DNA of 21,508 nt from a virus. The position numbers and the translations under genes were made by a program. The stretch lies in IMG/VR virus record IMGVR_UViG_3300027797_000166, positions 1-21,508 of that record, one strand, 5' to 3'. Positions 7,401 to 14,751 of this stretch are shown here, piece by piece. The first letter of the stretch is position 1. Every line of letters starts with the position of its first letter. The notes beneath the pieces were generated by a model. That model saw only the letters and a program-made list of their open reading frames with translations, was not told where the DNA came from and searched no databases.

Positions 7401-10012
7401 CTCAATTAACGACAACCATTAATATAATTCAAACTGGTTATACCCAATCAAATGCAATCCAACAAGATGATTTCTTGAAGTATGATACTGATATGGAATA
7501 TTTTCAGTTAATAACTGGTTTAACAGTTAATGACTTTTATGGTCTTGACGATGTCACAAATACAAATCTATTTCCGGCAAAATACTTAAGACATCAAATA
7601 CAATATGTAATTACAGATCCTTGTAGTGTTAGTAATTCTAACCCAAATCAATCAGTTGCTTATTTTATACCAACGTTGGTAGGTAATCCTCCGATTCAGG
7701 CAAATAATTATGTTGCAATAGAAAATGTGTCGGATTATAAAAACTATGAGATTATATTTGTTGTAAAAGGTGTTGACCCACACACCTCAAAACAAAAAAT
7801 AAGTTATGATCTTTCTAGAATATTTGGATATAATTATAATCAACCTGGACTAACAATAACGGGTAATTATTTTTTAAATGTCCCGATACAGTCAACAGGT
7901 AGTGTTTTACCAAAAAGTCATAATACCACAACTAACACATCTCCAAATTTATATTTCCCATCATACACATTTAGTATAAGCCCAGCGATACCGGGTAATC
8001 AAAATTATACTGCGTTTACTTCTAACTTACCATATTATTATTTATCAACAGATGATACGTCATTAAATACTTTTTCTGAGGGTGGTTTATTTTATAAACC
8101 GGTGGGAAACTTCCCAATAATATCATCGTTAGGGACTAATGCGATTAATTCATCAAATGATTTTACATTACCTAGACAACAACCTGATTATATTGTTGGG
8201 GGTACATTTATTGCAGCAAATTTTAATGCACCATATAATGGAATTTCATATTATGATGGTGTTTCCGCAATTAATCAGTATGGTTATCCATTACCTACCT
8301 TGTTTGACATATTTTCTCTTTATTCTCCGGCGTATTATAGATATACAAATCCCGCGGCCTCAGGAGGTGTTAACTTTAATGATAGATCAAATTTGATAAT
8401 GAGAAGTGATAGATTACCAACATCAACTTGTGTTGAAAATGGTTTTGGAAGTAGAACTGGTTTTGCATTATTTCAAAATAATAATTTCTGTTATTATAGT
8501 TCAAAAGGTCTTGGATCGGTGCCTACATTTTCATTTGCGAGTAATTATGAGGTTTATGAATTGTTTGACCAATATAGTGGAACAACCTCGTTAACAGAAA
8601 CACTTACTTGTGAGAATCTAGTCCCGTTAAGTAGTTATTCTGGATCAGGAACAAATGTTGGTGTGTTACCTGTTAGTCAATGGTCTATACCTGAAGATAG
8701 GGTTGTAAAAGGTTGCTATTGTTTATTAAATAAAGATAATGACCCTAATGAAACTACTCATTATTATTTAATTAATGGAGCATATTCCGATGATGCTAGA
8801 TTATTATTAGAATGGAAAACTAGATTTACATTAGTGTTTGCCTCTTGTAGGGGGGTGTTTGCCCAAGTGTTCCAAAATAATTGGATTAATGGTACTTTAT
8901 ATATGCCATCATTTAATAAAAGATCAATCTACCCAATAAATAACATAACAACCCCAACTTATTTATATTGTAAAGATATGGTTGTTTATAATAATATCAG
9001 TAATAATTTTTATTACAGAAGTTCTCCTTGGTCAGAAAATGTACAACAATTCATTGGTAAAAAAATTAATCAACCATTAAATTGGTTTGGTATTAATGCT
9101 GGATATAATGACAAACAAATACTTTTCCCAACAACTGTTGTTGATATGGGACCAAGAGATTCCTTTGTTACCGAAATATGTGGAAATCCTAATTTTAAAG
9201 GTTATATGTCAAACCAATTTCAATCGACTAGTTATAATGAGAATTCTGATTTAATACAAATAGGGTTTTTATCAAGATTACTTAATGAAAATATCAGACA
9301 AGCAATGATACCGATTACGGTAAACGGAAATTCAAGTGAAGGAAAGGGTGTTAGTCAATTTTTTAATAGTAATAGAGGTGGGGAAAGAATAGATGGGGAT
9401 TTTGCTCAAGCTTTATCGATAAACTCTGAGTTTAAGATAAATCCATATATTGATGAAAATTATGCTAATAATGAAATTTATATTGGTGATGATGGTCAAT
9501 TGCCCTTCCCGTACAAACCTATTTTTGGGATATTCTATAAATCAAATGATCCTGAATATCGTACAAGAAGAAAATTCAGTCCGGGTATTGAAATCTACAA
9601 TACCTCACCATTAATACAAGATTCTTTTGGTTATCCAACAACTCAAGATGTACCAATGTACAGATGGAAATTAGAAACGTCTAATGTTATCTTTGGGTCA
9701 GAAGATAATAATTGGTATACAACGACATCTTTTTCGGGTGGATTCACGGTAAAAGGGTACCAAAATTTAGATTTTAGTTCAGATCCATATTTCATTTCGA
9801 ATACTTTAATTCCCGGTAACCAATTACCTAATGTACCACAAGGATTCATCACTAATTTTGATGTAAATGGTAATCCATTACCTAGTAATAGTAATGTCTT
9901 AAATAATAACGTATTAGTTGGAGGACCAAATCATTTTTATTTTGGTTTAAATAATGGTAAAACCGCGATAAATAGATTCATAAAAAAATACATTAATACT
10001 ACAGAAGAATAA
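4427..10012 (+). CDS. Giant tail/baseplate structural protein (1861 aa) with Ig-like N-terminus and central hydrophobic segments
   Basis: I do not recognise a T4 counterpart; the call rests on its place between gp6 and a gpI-like gene and on its composition. Residues about 49-175 look like a carboxypeptidase-regulatory/Ig-like fold (VIIGRVLVNNGYGLPNARVS, then SGDYMIFGVPTGTQTL). Residues about 410-510 look like an inserted beta-rich domain. Residues 575-683 hold three long hydrophobic stretches (about 578-604, 612-637, 652-679), followed by a cysteine cluster C703-x2-C706-x-C708-x-C710 and a Ser-rich linker. The remaining roughly 1150 residues are Asn/Tyr/Gly-rich and beta-type, as in virion surface proteins, and end near HFYFGLNNGKTAINRFIKKY. 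The stop overlaps the next start (TAATG), so translation is probably coupled. It could be a gp7/gp10-like wedge, a fibre anchor or a membrane-active tail protein. A tape measure is less likely, because it lacks long helical repeats. Confidence 0.7.
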   Translation: MPKSYRIRTTPGSDKSIKIELEQDFEFLEILSLKINQGDIYSRMCADYGVIIGRVLVNNGYGLPNARVSVFIPIEDADLENPIISELYPYKSISDVNEDGYRYNLLPKEPSYAGHAATGTFPTKNEVLTDQSYVEVYDKYYKFSVRTNDSGDYMIFGVPTGTQTLLMDVDLSDIGCFSLSPQDLITAGLGVESQVNGSSFKTSTNLNELPQIVSLNKIIEVAPLWGEPEICLLGITRSDFDLTASANITIKPTSVFMGSLVATTDDDSVKVSCKPKNNTGNLCELVSGPGQILSIRQTIEVDQYGRPILEVHELEENGKVIDSDGVFLINVPMNLNYIVTNEFGEQVLSDDQTKGIPTKGKYRFKFKWQNEQGLQNPFMRGNYLVPNIKEYGWTNSTLDPLQQSSTGIQLTIQPLPQPPVGTINIFLSTGGLVLDNQANISSFSVLLNGLPYFGDVTSIPINTVPMIVTISPLLIDVTSAGVLDFVFYQQDTFDALRSYAFSLDWDDYIDPQEAINCDDTFYEFNYNKVYTTAMFLDRFKYGAGRARHLGIKEIDDRTCKTTVNTFPTNDIIRNFDWIFFLFNLLLNILIIPLLVLLWVAHFVAFTWRVLKYMLIFYAIFLGIEAIVIATQATLSLIQASTTFNLGGPVISPGLILTVVYQYFVATIKLALSITFAYFVNKYVNANLNNFPRLGLPMISSPECTTCDCECNNANIDDVTTDSVQQGINDTVSSLSSSSEFAQSTSFLAPLNLPGTYDVEHPNFKIRPNYDFDDSGNGYFDCGDQYLSLTYSVSQNDIVSDVIVRSILDFKRLFSGYDVLTGFHEYEKFHAPQPFLFAGDKSSGNDDRWFGYPTKETFPQKLNEFNTRDKYFNNIGSGANQVKITVNPQLSLPPYNLGTQPSYNDQIIVLLVRSGTAAQIGVGNLMTFQDPNYTQPNSLVSRRINLTGGTINQFNNGAVTGTTQLSSFPIGATIPTPISKIVNYANPASPTLPQLTTTINIIQTGYTQSNAIQQDDFLKYDTDMEYFQLITGLTVNDFYGLDDVTNTNLFPAKYLRHQIQYVITDPCSVSNSNPNQSVAYFIPTLVGNPPIQANNYVAIENVSDYKNYEIIFVVKGVDPHTSKQKISYDLSRIFGYNYNQPGLTITGNYFLNVPIQSTGSVLPKSHNTTTNTSPNLYFPSYTFSISPAIPGNQNYTAFTSNLPYYYLSTDDTSLNTFSEGGLFYKPVGNFPIISSLGTNAINSSNDFTLPRQQPDYIVGGTFIAANFNAPYNGISYYDGVSAINQYGYPLPTLFDIFSLYSPAYYRYTNPAASGGVNFNDRSNLIMRSDRLPTSTCVENGFGSRTGFALFQNNNFCYYSSKGLGSVPTFSFASNYEVYELFDQYSGTTSLTETLTCENLVPLSSYSGSGTNVGVLPVSQWSIPEDRVVKGCYCLLNKDNDPNETTHYYLINGAYSDDARLLLEWKTRFTLVFASCRGVFAQVFQNNWINGTLYMPSFNKRSIYPINNITTPTYLYCKDMVVYNNISNNFYYRSSPWSENVQQFIGKKINQPLNWFGINAGYNDKQILFPTTVVDMGPRDSFVTEICGNPNFKGYMSNQFQSTSYNENSDLIQIGFLSRLLNENIRQAMIPITVNGNSSEGKGVSQFFNSNRGGERIDGDFAQALSINSEFKINPYIDENYANNEIYIGDDGQLPFPYKPIFGIFYKSNDPEYRTRRKFSPGIEIYNTSPLIQDSFGYPTTQDVPMYRWKLETSNVIFGSEDNNWYTTTSFSGGFTVKGYQNLDFSSDPYFISNTLIPGNQLPNVPQGFITNFDVNGNPLPSNSNVLNNNVLVGGPNHFYFGLNNGKTAINRFIKKYINTTEE
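6149..6475 (+). other. Membrane-type hydrophobic region inside the 1861-aa protein
   Basis: This codes residues 575-683. Three stretches of 25-28 residues are almost free of charge (the first runs WIFFLFNLLLNILIIPLLVL and onward), separated by short linkers with R608/K611 and a Gly-Pro turn at about 646-653. By eye they would score as transmembrane helices. The stretch lies in one open frame with its flanks and has no stop or frame change, so it belongs to the protein. It is followed by CTTCDCEC at residues 703-710 (bases 6533-6556), a possible metal-binding or disulfide cluster. Confidence 0.75.
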
Positions 10013-11778
10013 TGGGGGTTAACGATACAACACAAATAGTATTAGGGTCATTAAGATATAAGTCCGCACCAAACACAGTTTTGTCTGTAAATGTAGATTT
10101 AAATCAAAATGAAAAAGAAATAATAGAGTTTGATAGGAATGTTGATTTAGGTTTACAACAGGTTTTTGATGATGAAAGACAATCGTCAACGGTGTTTAGA
10201 CCTGTAACAAAATATTCCATTATTTTTGAAAATGCGTATAGTGGATCAACTAATTATAATCCATTTAAAAATAATTTATATTATACTAACGCCGTACAAA
10301 ATACGTTGAACGTATTTCCGGGTGGTAACCAACCACCTGCAATACCTTTAAATTTACCTTGGGACGGTCTTCCACAATATTATGAATTTGATTTTATAAG
10401 ATTGGATAGTAATGTGGTTGGTTATACACAACCACCAAATAATCACATCAATTTTGTTACAAAAAGTGCCAGCACATATAATTGGACTCATTACATGAGT
10501 TACGCGTTTGAAAACGATTATTATAAACAAATGTATGCCATTGATACGGTAACTAACGCAAGTTGGTCTTGGGTGTCTTCAGATGGAATTCCATTTATTA
10601 TAGTGATTGGAAATGATGATTATGGTGATGTTATATCATTTAGATGTCCTATGAAACATGGTGTTTTAGTAAATGAATTTGTTGAGCTATCCTTTTCATA
10701 TAATGGAAATAATATATTCCAAGTTAGTAGTTTAGGAGATGCGGCGTTTGGGAGTGACGAATACATTTTTAATATATATAATGTTGGGTATATTGGTGGA
10801 ACATTTAACAATGGTGTTACAGGCACTTTTAAAAGGATCATTAATAAAAGTAACCCAACAGAAACAAGATCAAAATATTATGTTAGAAGGCATAAAATTA
10901 TAACAAATGTTGAGGATGCTGTTTTGGTAAAGGCGGGATTTGAACAAAATAGTTATAGTCTTAAAAGTAAAACTGAAATTGCGGCTTTAACCCCAAATAA
11001 TGTTGCAAGAACATCAATAAAAGAGAATGGTCAGGCGTATTCATTATCATTTAATGTCGATATTGATGTAAAACCATTAAGGGATAATCAAAATAGACCA
11101 ATAACAGAACTTTATTTTACGACAATATGGAAGGGATATTTTGGTTGGACAAAGAAATTAAAACAAGGTTGGGATTTTAATTTACCATTAGTTAATTCAT
11201 TACCTAATCCTTGGTGGGACATAACTAACCCATTATCAAATACTACGATTTTAAACTCTTCTTACAATAGTTTAACATTGCCACCATCTGGACCATTTAA
11301 ATATAATCAAAATTTAGTATCGGGGGATACAATTGATGGTGATTATTGTGAGTGGAATGATTATGAACAAATAGAAAGAGTTATTTCTGAATATAACCAT
11401 AAAATCACATATAATTCAGTATGGTTTTATTTGCAAACTATAGCATCACAAAATAATGAGTTTGGGTATTACTATAAACCACACGCACCAATTGTAATAA
11501 GAGATTATTCAACATATATTGAAGAGGGTGACCCATTAAAAGTAATTAATGTTCCTGACTATTCTTTTTACTCGAATTTATCAAATAGTTTTAGATGGAG
11601 AGATATATATCCATATGGGTTTATTGATAATGATGGTGTTGGTGTTGATTATCCATTTATAAATGCAAAACATTATCCATATGTTAATACAATATTTAGA
11701 ATAACACCCGAAAGTAAAAACCTTGGGGTTCAAAACATAACCGTAATAGCAGAACCAATAGTAGATGATTGTGAATAA
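10012..11778 (+). CDS. Uncharacterised tail/baseplate-region structural protein (588 aa)
   Basis: I cannot assign this to a named family. The protein has no signal peptide or membrane segment and is rich in Asn, Tyr, aromatic residues and beta-type strands. Visible blocks are an N-terminal region with FRPVTKYSIIFENAYSG at about residues 62-78, a PQYYEFDFIRL block near 121-131, a central HGVLVNEFVELSF strand region, and KYYVRRHKIITNVEDAVLVK before a segment rich in conserved-looking polar residues (SIKENGQAYSLSFNVDIDVKP). The ATG at 10012 shares one base with the upstream stop, and the 3' end overlaps the next gene by 14 bases. This tight coupling to the 1861-aa gene suggests that the products assemble together. 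T4 gp8, gp9, gp10 and gp11 were considered by position, but no sequence match is evident. Confidence 0.65.
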   Translation: MGVNDTTQIVLGSLRYKSAPNTVLSVNVDLNQNEKEIIEFDRNVDLGLQQVFDDERQSSTVFRPVTKYSIIFENAYSGSTNYNPFKNNLYYTNAVQNTLNVFPGGNQPPAIPLNLPWDGLPQYYEFDFIRLDSNVVGYTQPPNNHINFVTKSASTYNWTHYMSYAFENDYYKQMYAIDTVTNASWSWVSSDGIPFIIVIGNDDYGDVISFRCPMKHGVLVNEFVELSFSYNGNNIFQVSSLGDAAFGSDEYIFNIYNVGYIGGTFNNGVTGTFKRIINKSNPTETRSKYYVRRHKIITNVEDAVLVKAGFEQNSYSLKSKTEIAALTPNNVARTSIKENGQAYSLSFNVDIDVKPLRDNQNRPITELYFTTIWKGYFGWTKKLKQGWDFNLPLVNSLPNPWWDITNPLSNTTILNSSYNSLTLPPSGPFKYNQNLVSGDTIDGDYCEWNDYEQIERVISEYNHKITYNSVWFYLQTIASQNNEFGYYYKPHAPIVIRDYSTYIEEGDPLKVINVPDYSFYSNLSNSFRWRDIYPYGFIDNDGVGVDYPFINAKHYPYVNTIFRITPESKNLGVQNITVIAEPIVDDCE

Positions 11779-12586
11779 ATATAAAATATTATTACCTAAT
11801 AATGATCAATACCTTAATGTTCCAATTGAAATGAATTGGGATTTTATTGGTAGGGACGATAGTATTGATGATTATCAAGAGACCATGGTCAAAGAAGTTA
11901 TCGGGGGAGTTAATGACTTTGAAATAGTTCAATTTTCACATAAAGACTACATCACACAATTAAATGCGAATAAAACGAGTATACAATACAAATTTAATTT
12001 TTATGATAATTTACTTCCTGTGACTAATCCGGGGGTTACAATAACAAATTGGAATAGTAATTATATCAATGAAGGATTTAGTGTTAATGAAATATATTAT
12101 TATACAAAATCATTCACAAAATCATTTTTTAAGTTGGACCTATATGATACTGATGATGATAAAACTCAAGTATTATATTTAACTATCATTTTACCCGTAC
12201 AACAAGGGTTAACTCTAAGCTATCAACTATCGACGCTTTTACCTTATGTTGATATTAGAATGCCAAATTTTGTTTTGGATTTTATTGGTGATAAAGAAGG
12301 GTTTTTCATTTATTGGTTAAGAGAGAGATCATATATCAATATCGATGAGTTTTATATGTCGGCAAAGTTTTTTAACGCAAAAACAGGGGTATATGTTAAA
12401 ATGACCAATACTCCACAATCAAATATACCTAATGTATTCACATTTAAACCCGAAGATTATTTTTATTACAAAGTTAAATTAGATTATTTAAATAAAATGT
12501 ATGAAGTTTATCAAACCTCAAATCCAACACAAAGAGTTGGGGTTGCGGGTTCTCCGATACTTTGGTACGAATATATTAACCCATAA
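11765..12586 (+). CDS. Uncharacterised tail/baseplate-region protein (273 aa)
   Basis: I do not recognise this family. It is a mostly beta-type, acidic and aromatic-rich protein without signal peptide or membrane segments, consistent with a virion component. The ATG at 11765 lies inside the last codons of the 588-aa gene (14-base overlap). A GTG two codons later (11771) is an alternative start and would still overlap. The N-terminus MIVNKYKILLP resembles MAVNKYKCPP of the 1005-aa protein encoded 3 kb downstream. Near the C-terminus, PEDYFYYKVKLDYLNKMYEVYQ is the most ordered-looking block. Its position in an unbroken run of overlapping genes suggests a small partner or chaperone-like accessory of the adjacent large proteins. 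Confidence 0.6.
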   Translation: MIVNKYKILLPNNDQYLNVPIEMNWDFIGRDDSIDDYQETMVKEVIGGVNDFEIVQFSHKDYITQLNANKTSIQYKFNFYDNLLPVTNPGVTITNWNSNYINEGFSVNEIYYYTKSFTKSFFKLDLYDTDDDKTQVLYLTIILPVQQGLTLSYQLSTLLPYVDIRMPNFVLDFIGDKEGFFIYWLRERSYINIDEFYMSAKFFNAKTGVYVKMTNTPQSNIPNVFTFKPEDYFYYKVKLDYLNKMYEVYQTSNPTQRVGVAGSPILWYEYINP

Positions 12587-12587
12587 C

Positions 12588-13790
12588 ATGGAAGAACAAA
12601 AATATTATTTTAAGATATCTCCTGAAAATATTAAAGGTGACATTGTTACAGTAAGTTATACCGGTAACACTGAATATATATTAACTGAAGATCCGTGTTG
12701 TTTAATCACCGCTATAACCGAAAATACAATAACTGGAATAACAGGTGTGTATTCTGGTATGACAAATATTTTATCGGGAGGAACAAATGGGCAATCTCTT
12801 TTAACGGGTTTAACAATACCAATATTATTGACTGAAGTTGCGACTGATATTGGTTATTATTCTGTTTTTGATGGGGCTGTTTTACAAAAGGATGTAATTA
12901 CTAATTTTTTATTTTCAGCAACTACGGGAACATCAATGTTTTGTCCAACACAATCTTTATGTCCATATACTTATTTTTTTTATAACACATCTGATCTTGA
13001 GTTTAAGAAATTTTTATCTGTCTCAACATATACCGTTGATTGGGGTGACGGATCACCAATACAGACAATTACATCTCCAATAGTCTATACACATACTTAC
13101 CCAATAGTTAATCAACAATATACTATAACATTAACGGCTAATTCACCTTGGGGTATTTCTATCGTTACAAAAACAGTTACGGTACCCTACATAGATGTTC
13201 AAATAACAAATCCAAACGGTACTGCAACATTTACACCTGCTGGTGGTAGTTGGGCAAACACATCATTTAGTTATGATTATATCTTTACCGGTGATTCAAA
13301 CACAAATATTAACGATTTCTATAGTTACAATTATACTACAGTACCATTCTTAATTTCTGGATATACCCAATCAACAATAAATGATTTATCGGTTTACGGG
13401 CCTAAATATGCTTTATTAGGTGGTAACTTTAAGGTTGGCATTCAAGTTACGGGGACTTCACAAACGGTGGGTACTGTTTGGGGTCCTGATCCAACAAATA
13501 CGTATACCGCCTATACAATTAATAATATTAATTACTATGATTATAATGACGGTACAACAATATATTTTTTGTATTCGTCAGGATTTACACAGAATGATTT
13601 AATTCTTTCAGCAATAACAAAAAATGAGGCATTGATTAATGTTATTGATCAACCTGAGGTCCAAACGGATATATACGTAGAGAGAGGTAAGAATTCGGCG
13701 TTAGAGAGGGTTGAAAGACTTGGTGAGGTTGATAATGTTGGGGACTTACAAAAATATGGATACGGATTTTTTAATGTTGAAAAACAATGA
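12588..13790 (+). CDS. PKD-domain tail protein (400 aa)
   Basis: The start is placed at ATG 12588 (MEEQKYYFKIS), one base after the preceding stop. An in-frame ATG at 12501 would force an 86-base overlap and add a basic stretch that reads like out-of-frame sequence. Residues about 125-200 form a PKD-type Ig-like domain: YTVDWGDGSP with W152-G-D-G, then YTHTYP and QYTITLTANSPWG. Such domains bind other proteins or glycans on cell or virion surfaces. Residues 1-110 are Thr/Gly-rich strands, and 205-340 a second beta-rich, Tyr/Thr-rich region. The last about 45 residues (TDIYVERGKNSALERVERLG, then EVDNVGDLQKYGYGFFNV) are charged and probably helical, unlike the rest. I infer they anchor the protein to the baseplate. 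A role as fibre or baseplate decoration is likely; the exact role is unknown. Confidence 0.7.
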   Translation: MEEQKYYFKISPENIKGDIVTVSYTGNTEYILTEDPCCLITAITENTITGITGVYSGMTNILSGGTNGQSLLTGLTIPILLTEVATDIGYYSVFDGAVLQKDVITNFLFSATTGTSMFCPTQSLCPYTYFFYNTSDLEFKKFLSVSTYTVDWGDGSPIQTITSPIVYTHTYPIVNQQYTITLTANSPWGISIVTKTVTVPYIDVQITNPNGTATFTPAGGSWANTSFSYDYIFTGDSNTNINDFYSYNYTTVPFLISGYTQSTINDLSVYGPKYALLGGNFKVGIQVTGTSQTVGTVWGPDPTNTYTAYTINNINYYDYNDGTTIYFLYSSGFTQNDLILSAITKNEALINVIDQPEVQTDIYVERGKNSALERVERLGEVDNVGDLQKYGYGFFNVEKQ

Positions 13791-13797
13791 TTTTAAG

Positions 13798-13804
13798 TAT
13801 TTAT
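13798..13804 (+). promoter_or_regulatory. Candidate late promoter motif TATTTAT before the 302-aa gene
   Basis: TATTTAT lies in the 52-base gap, 38 bases before the GTG start, and is the same heptamer as in three other gaps. The surrounding TTTTAA...TTTAAAA forms a weak AT-only inverted repeat that is unlikely to terminate transcription. Confidence 0.35.
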
Positions 13805-13808
13805 ATTT

Positions 13809-13831
13809 AAAACAATAAACAAAACAATAAA
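13809..13831 (+). repeat. Two-copy 12-base direct repeat in the leader of the 302-aa gene
   Basis: AAAACAATAAA occurs at 13809-13819 and again at 13821-13831, giving a period of 12 bases. It lies between the TATTTAT motif and the GTG start. A-rich leaders are usual for Bacteroidetes translation starts, so this may be an unstructured ribosome-loading leader or only low-complexity sequence. Confidence 0.5.
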
Positions 13832-13842
13832 AACTAATAATT

Positions 13843-14751
13843 GTGGCAACAGGTAGTTACGGAACAATAAGAAGTGCAGATGTTAGTCCTGATGATGTTG
13901 AAATAATTTTAAATTATACACCATCAAGAGACGAGACAGACAATTTTGTATTAACAAAATTAAATGCTAGTACGGTATTACGGCCATATTATCATAATGC
14001 AAATACCGGTGGTAATGCAAATGTTGAAATCCTTGGGGGTTTATATAACCTTAAATTACCAACCGATCAGTTTAATAAATTAGGTATTTATACCTTATAT
14101 ATTAGACCTGCGGAGATAAGAACTAAAATTTTGGATTGTGGTATTTTATCTGCATTACCAAATGTAAAAGGTATTGTAATCGATATTAATAATGTACCAT
14201 CTAATTTTAGAAATAAGTTCATTAATCAAGGGTTAGTAGGGTTTAGGGTTGAATACTTAAATTCTAATGGAACAAAAATACCTAATTTCTTTAGAATAAT
14301 AACATCGTCATTTTATTGTGAACCTATTTTTGAAAACTTAACAAACACTTCACAAAAATCTATTAGATATAGATACATTGAATCATCTACAAATTTAATT
14401 TTTTGTACCTTATCACCATCTTCTTCCCCAACTAATAAACCAAACGCAACTCCGTTTATTGGGCAACCAGATCAAAACATAATAATTTCGAACACTTATT
14501 TTAACCCAACAACTGTTGAGATTGAGATTGTTGAAAATGACATATCAACACTTGCAATTGCATTGTACGGTAACCAAACAAAATCTATGGATGACGGAAT
14601 TTACACGGTATACGATAGTGATAATAATATTTATAAACAATATAACCTTTATGAAATAAAAGATCAATTTAATAATCTATTGTATGAGGTAAAACAAGAT
14701 AGAGGTGATAATATTGACTTTAGTAAAAACTTTTCAAACATAACTTCATAA
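13843..14751 (+). CDS. Uncharacterised structural-region protein (302 aa), GTG start
   Basis: I do not recognise this family. GTG at 13843 is the only plausible start, because the same frame has a stop at 13828-13830 and no ATG between. The A-rich leader with no Shine-Dalgarno sequence fits a Bacteroidetes host. The protein opens MATGSYGTIRSADVSPDDVE. It continues as beta-type sequence with LGIYTLYIRPAEIRTKILDCGIL at about residues 86-108 and VVIDI-like strands. It has a Ser/Pro/Asn-rich loop near 192-210 and a C-terminal segment (GIYTVYDSDNNIYKQYNLYE) ending in polar residues. It has no signal peptide or membrane helix. Its stop overlaps the start of the 1005-aa gene (TAATG), so the pair is probably translated together and the products may bind each other. 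Confidence 0.6.
   Translation: MATGSYGTIRSADVSPDDVEIILNYTPSRDETDNFVLTKLNASTVLRPYYHNANTGGNANVEILGGLYNLKLPTDQFNKLGIYTLYIRPAEIRTKILDCGILSALPNVKGIVIDINNVPSNFRNKFINQGLVGFRVEYLNSNGTKIPNFFRIITSSFYCEPIFENLTNTSQKSIRYRYIESSTNLIFCTLSPSSSPTNKPNATPFIGQPDQNIIISNTYFNPTTVEIEIVENDISTLAIALYGNQTKSMDDGIYTVYDSDNNIYKQYNLYEIKDQFNNLLYEVKQDRGDNIDFSKNFSNITS

Noticed and set aside
8139-8594. Two short + strand frames (85 and 62 aa)
   Set aside because: They are out of frame inside the 1861-aa gene, with Met/Ile/His-rich sequence typical of shifted reading, and the main frame continues unbroken.
4427-10012. Tape measure protein for the 1861-aa product
   Set aside because: Size and hydrophobic stretches fit, but the Ig-like N-terminus and the long beta-rich, Tyr/Asn-rich body without coiled-coil repeats do not.
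12501-12587. Longer N-terminus for the 400-aa protein from ATG 12501
   Set aside because: It would overlap the 273-aa gene by 86 bases, and the added residues (MKFIKPQIQHKELGLRVLRY) are basic and unlike the rest. ATG 12588, one base after the preceding stop, fits the packing of the other genes.
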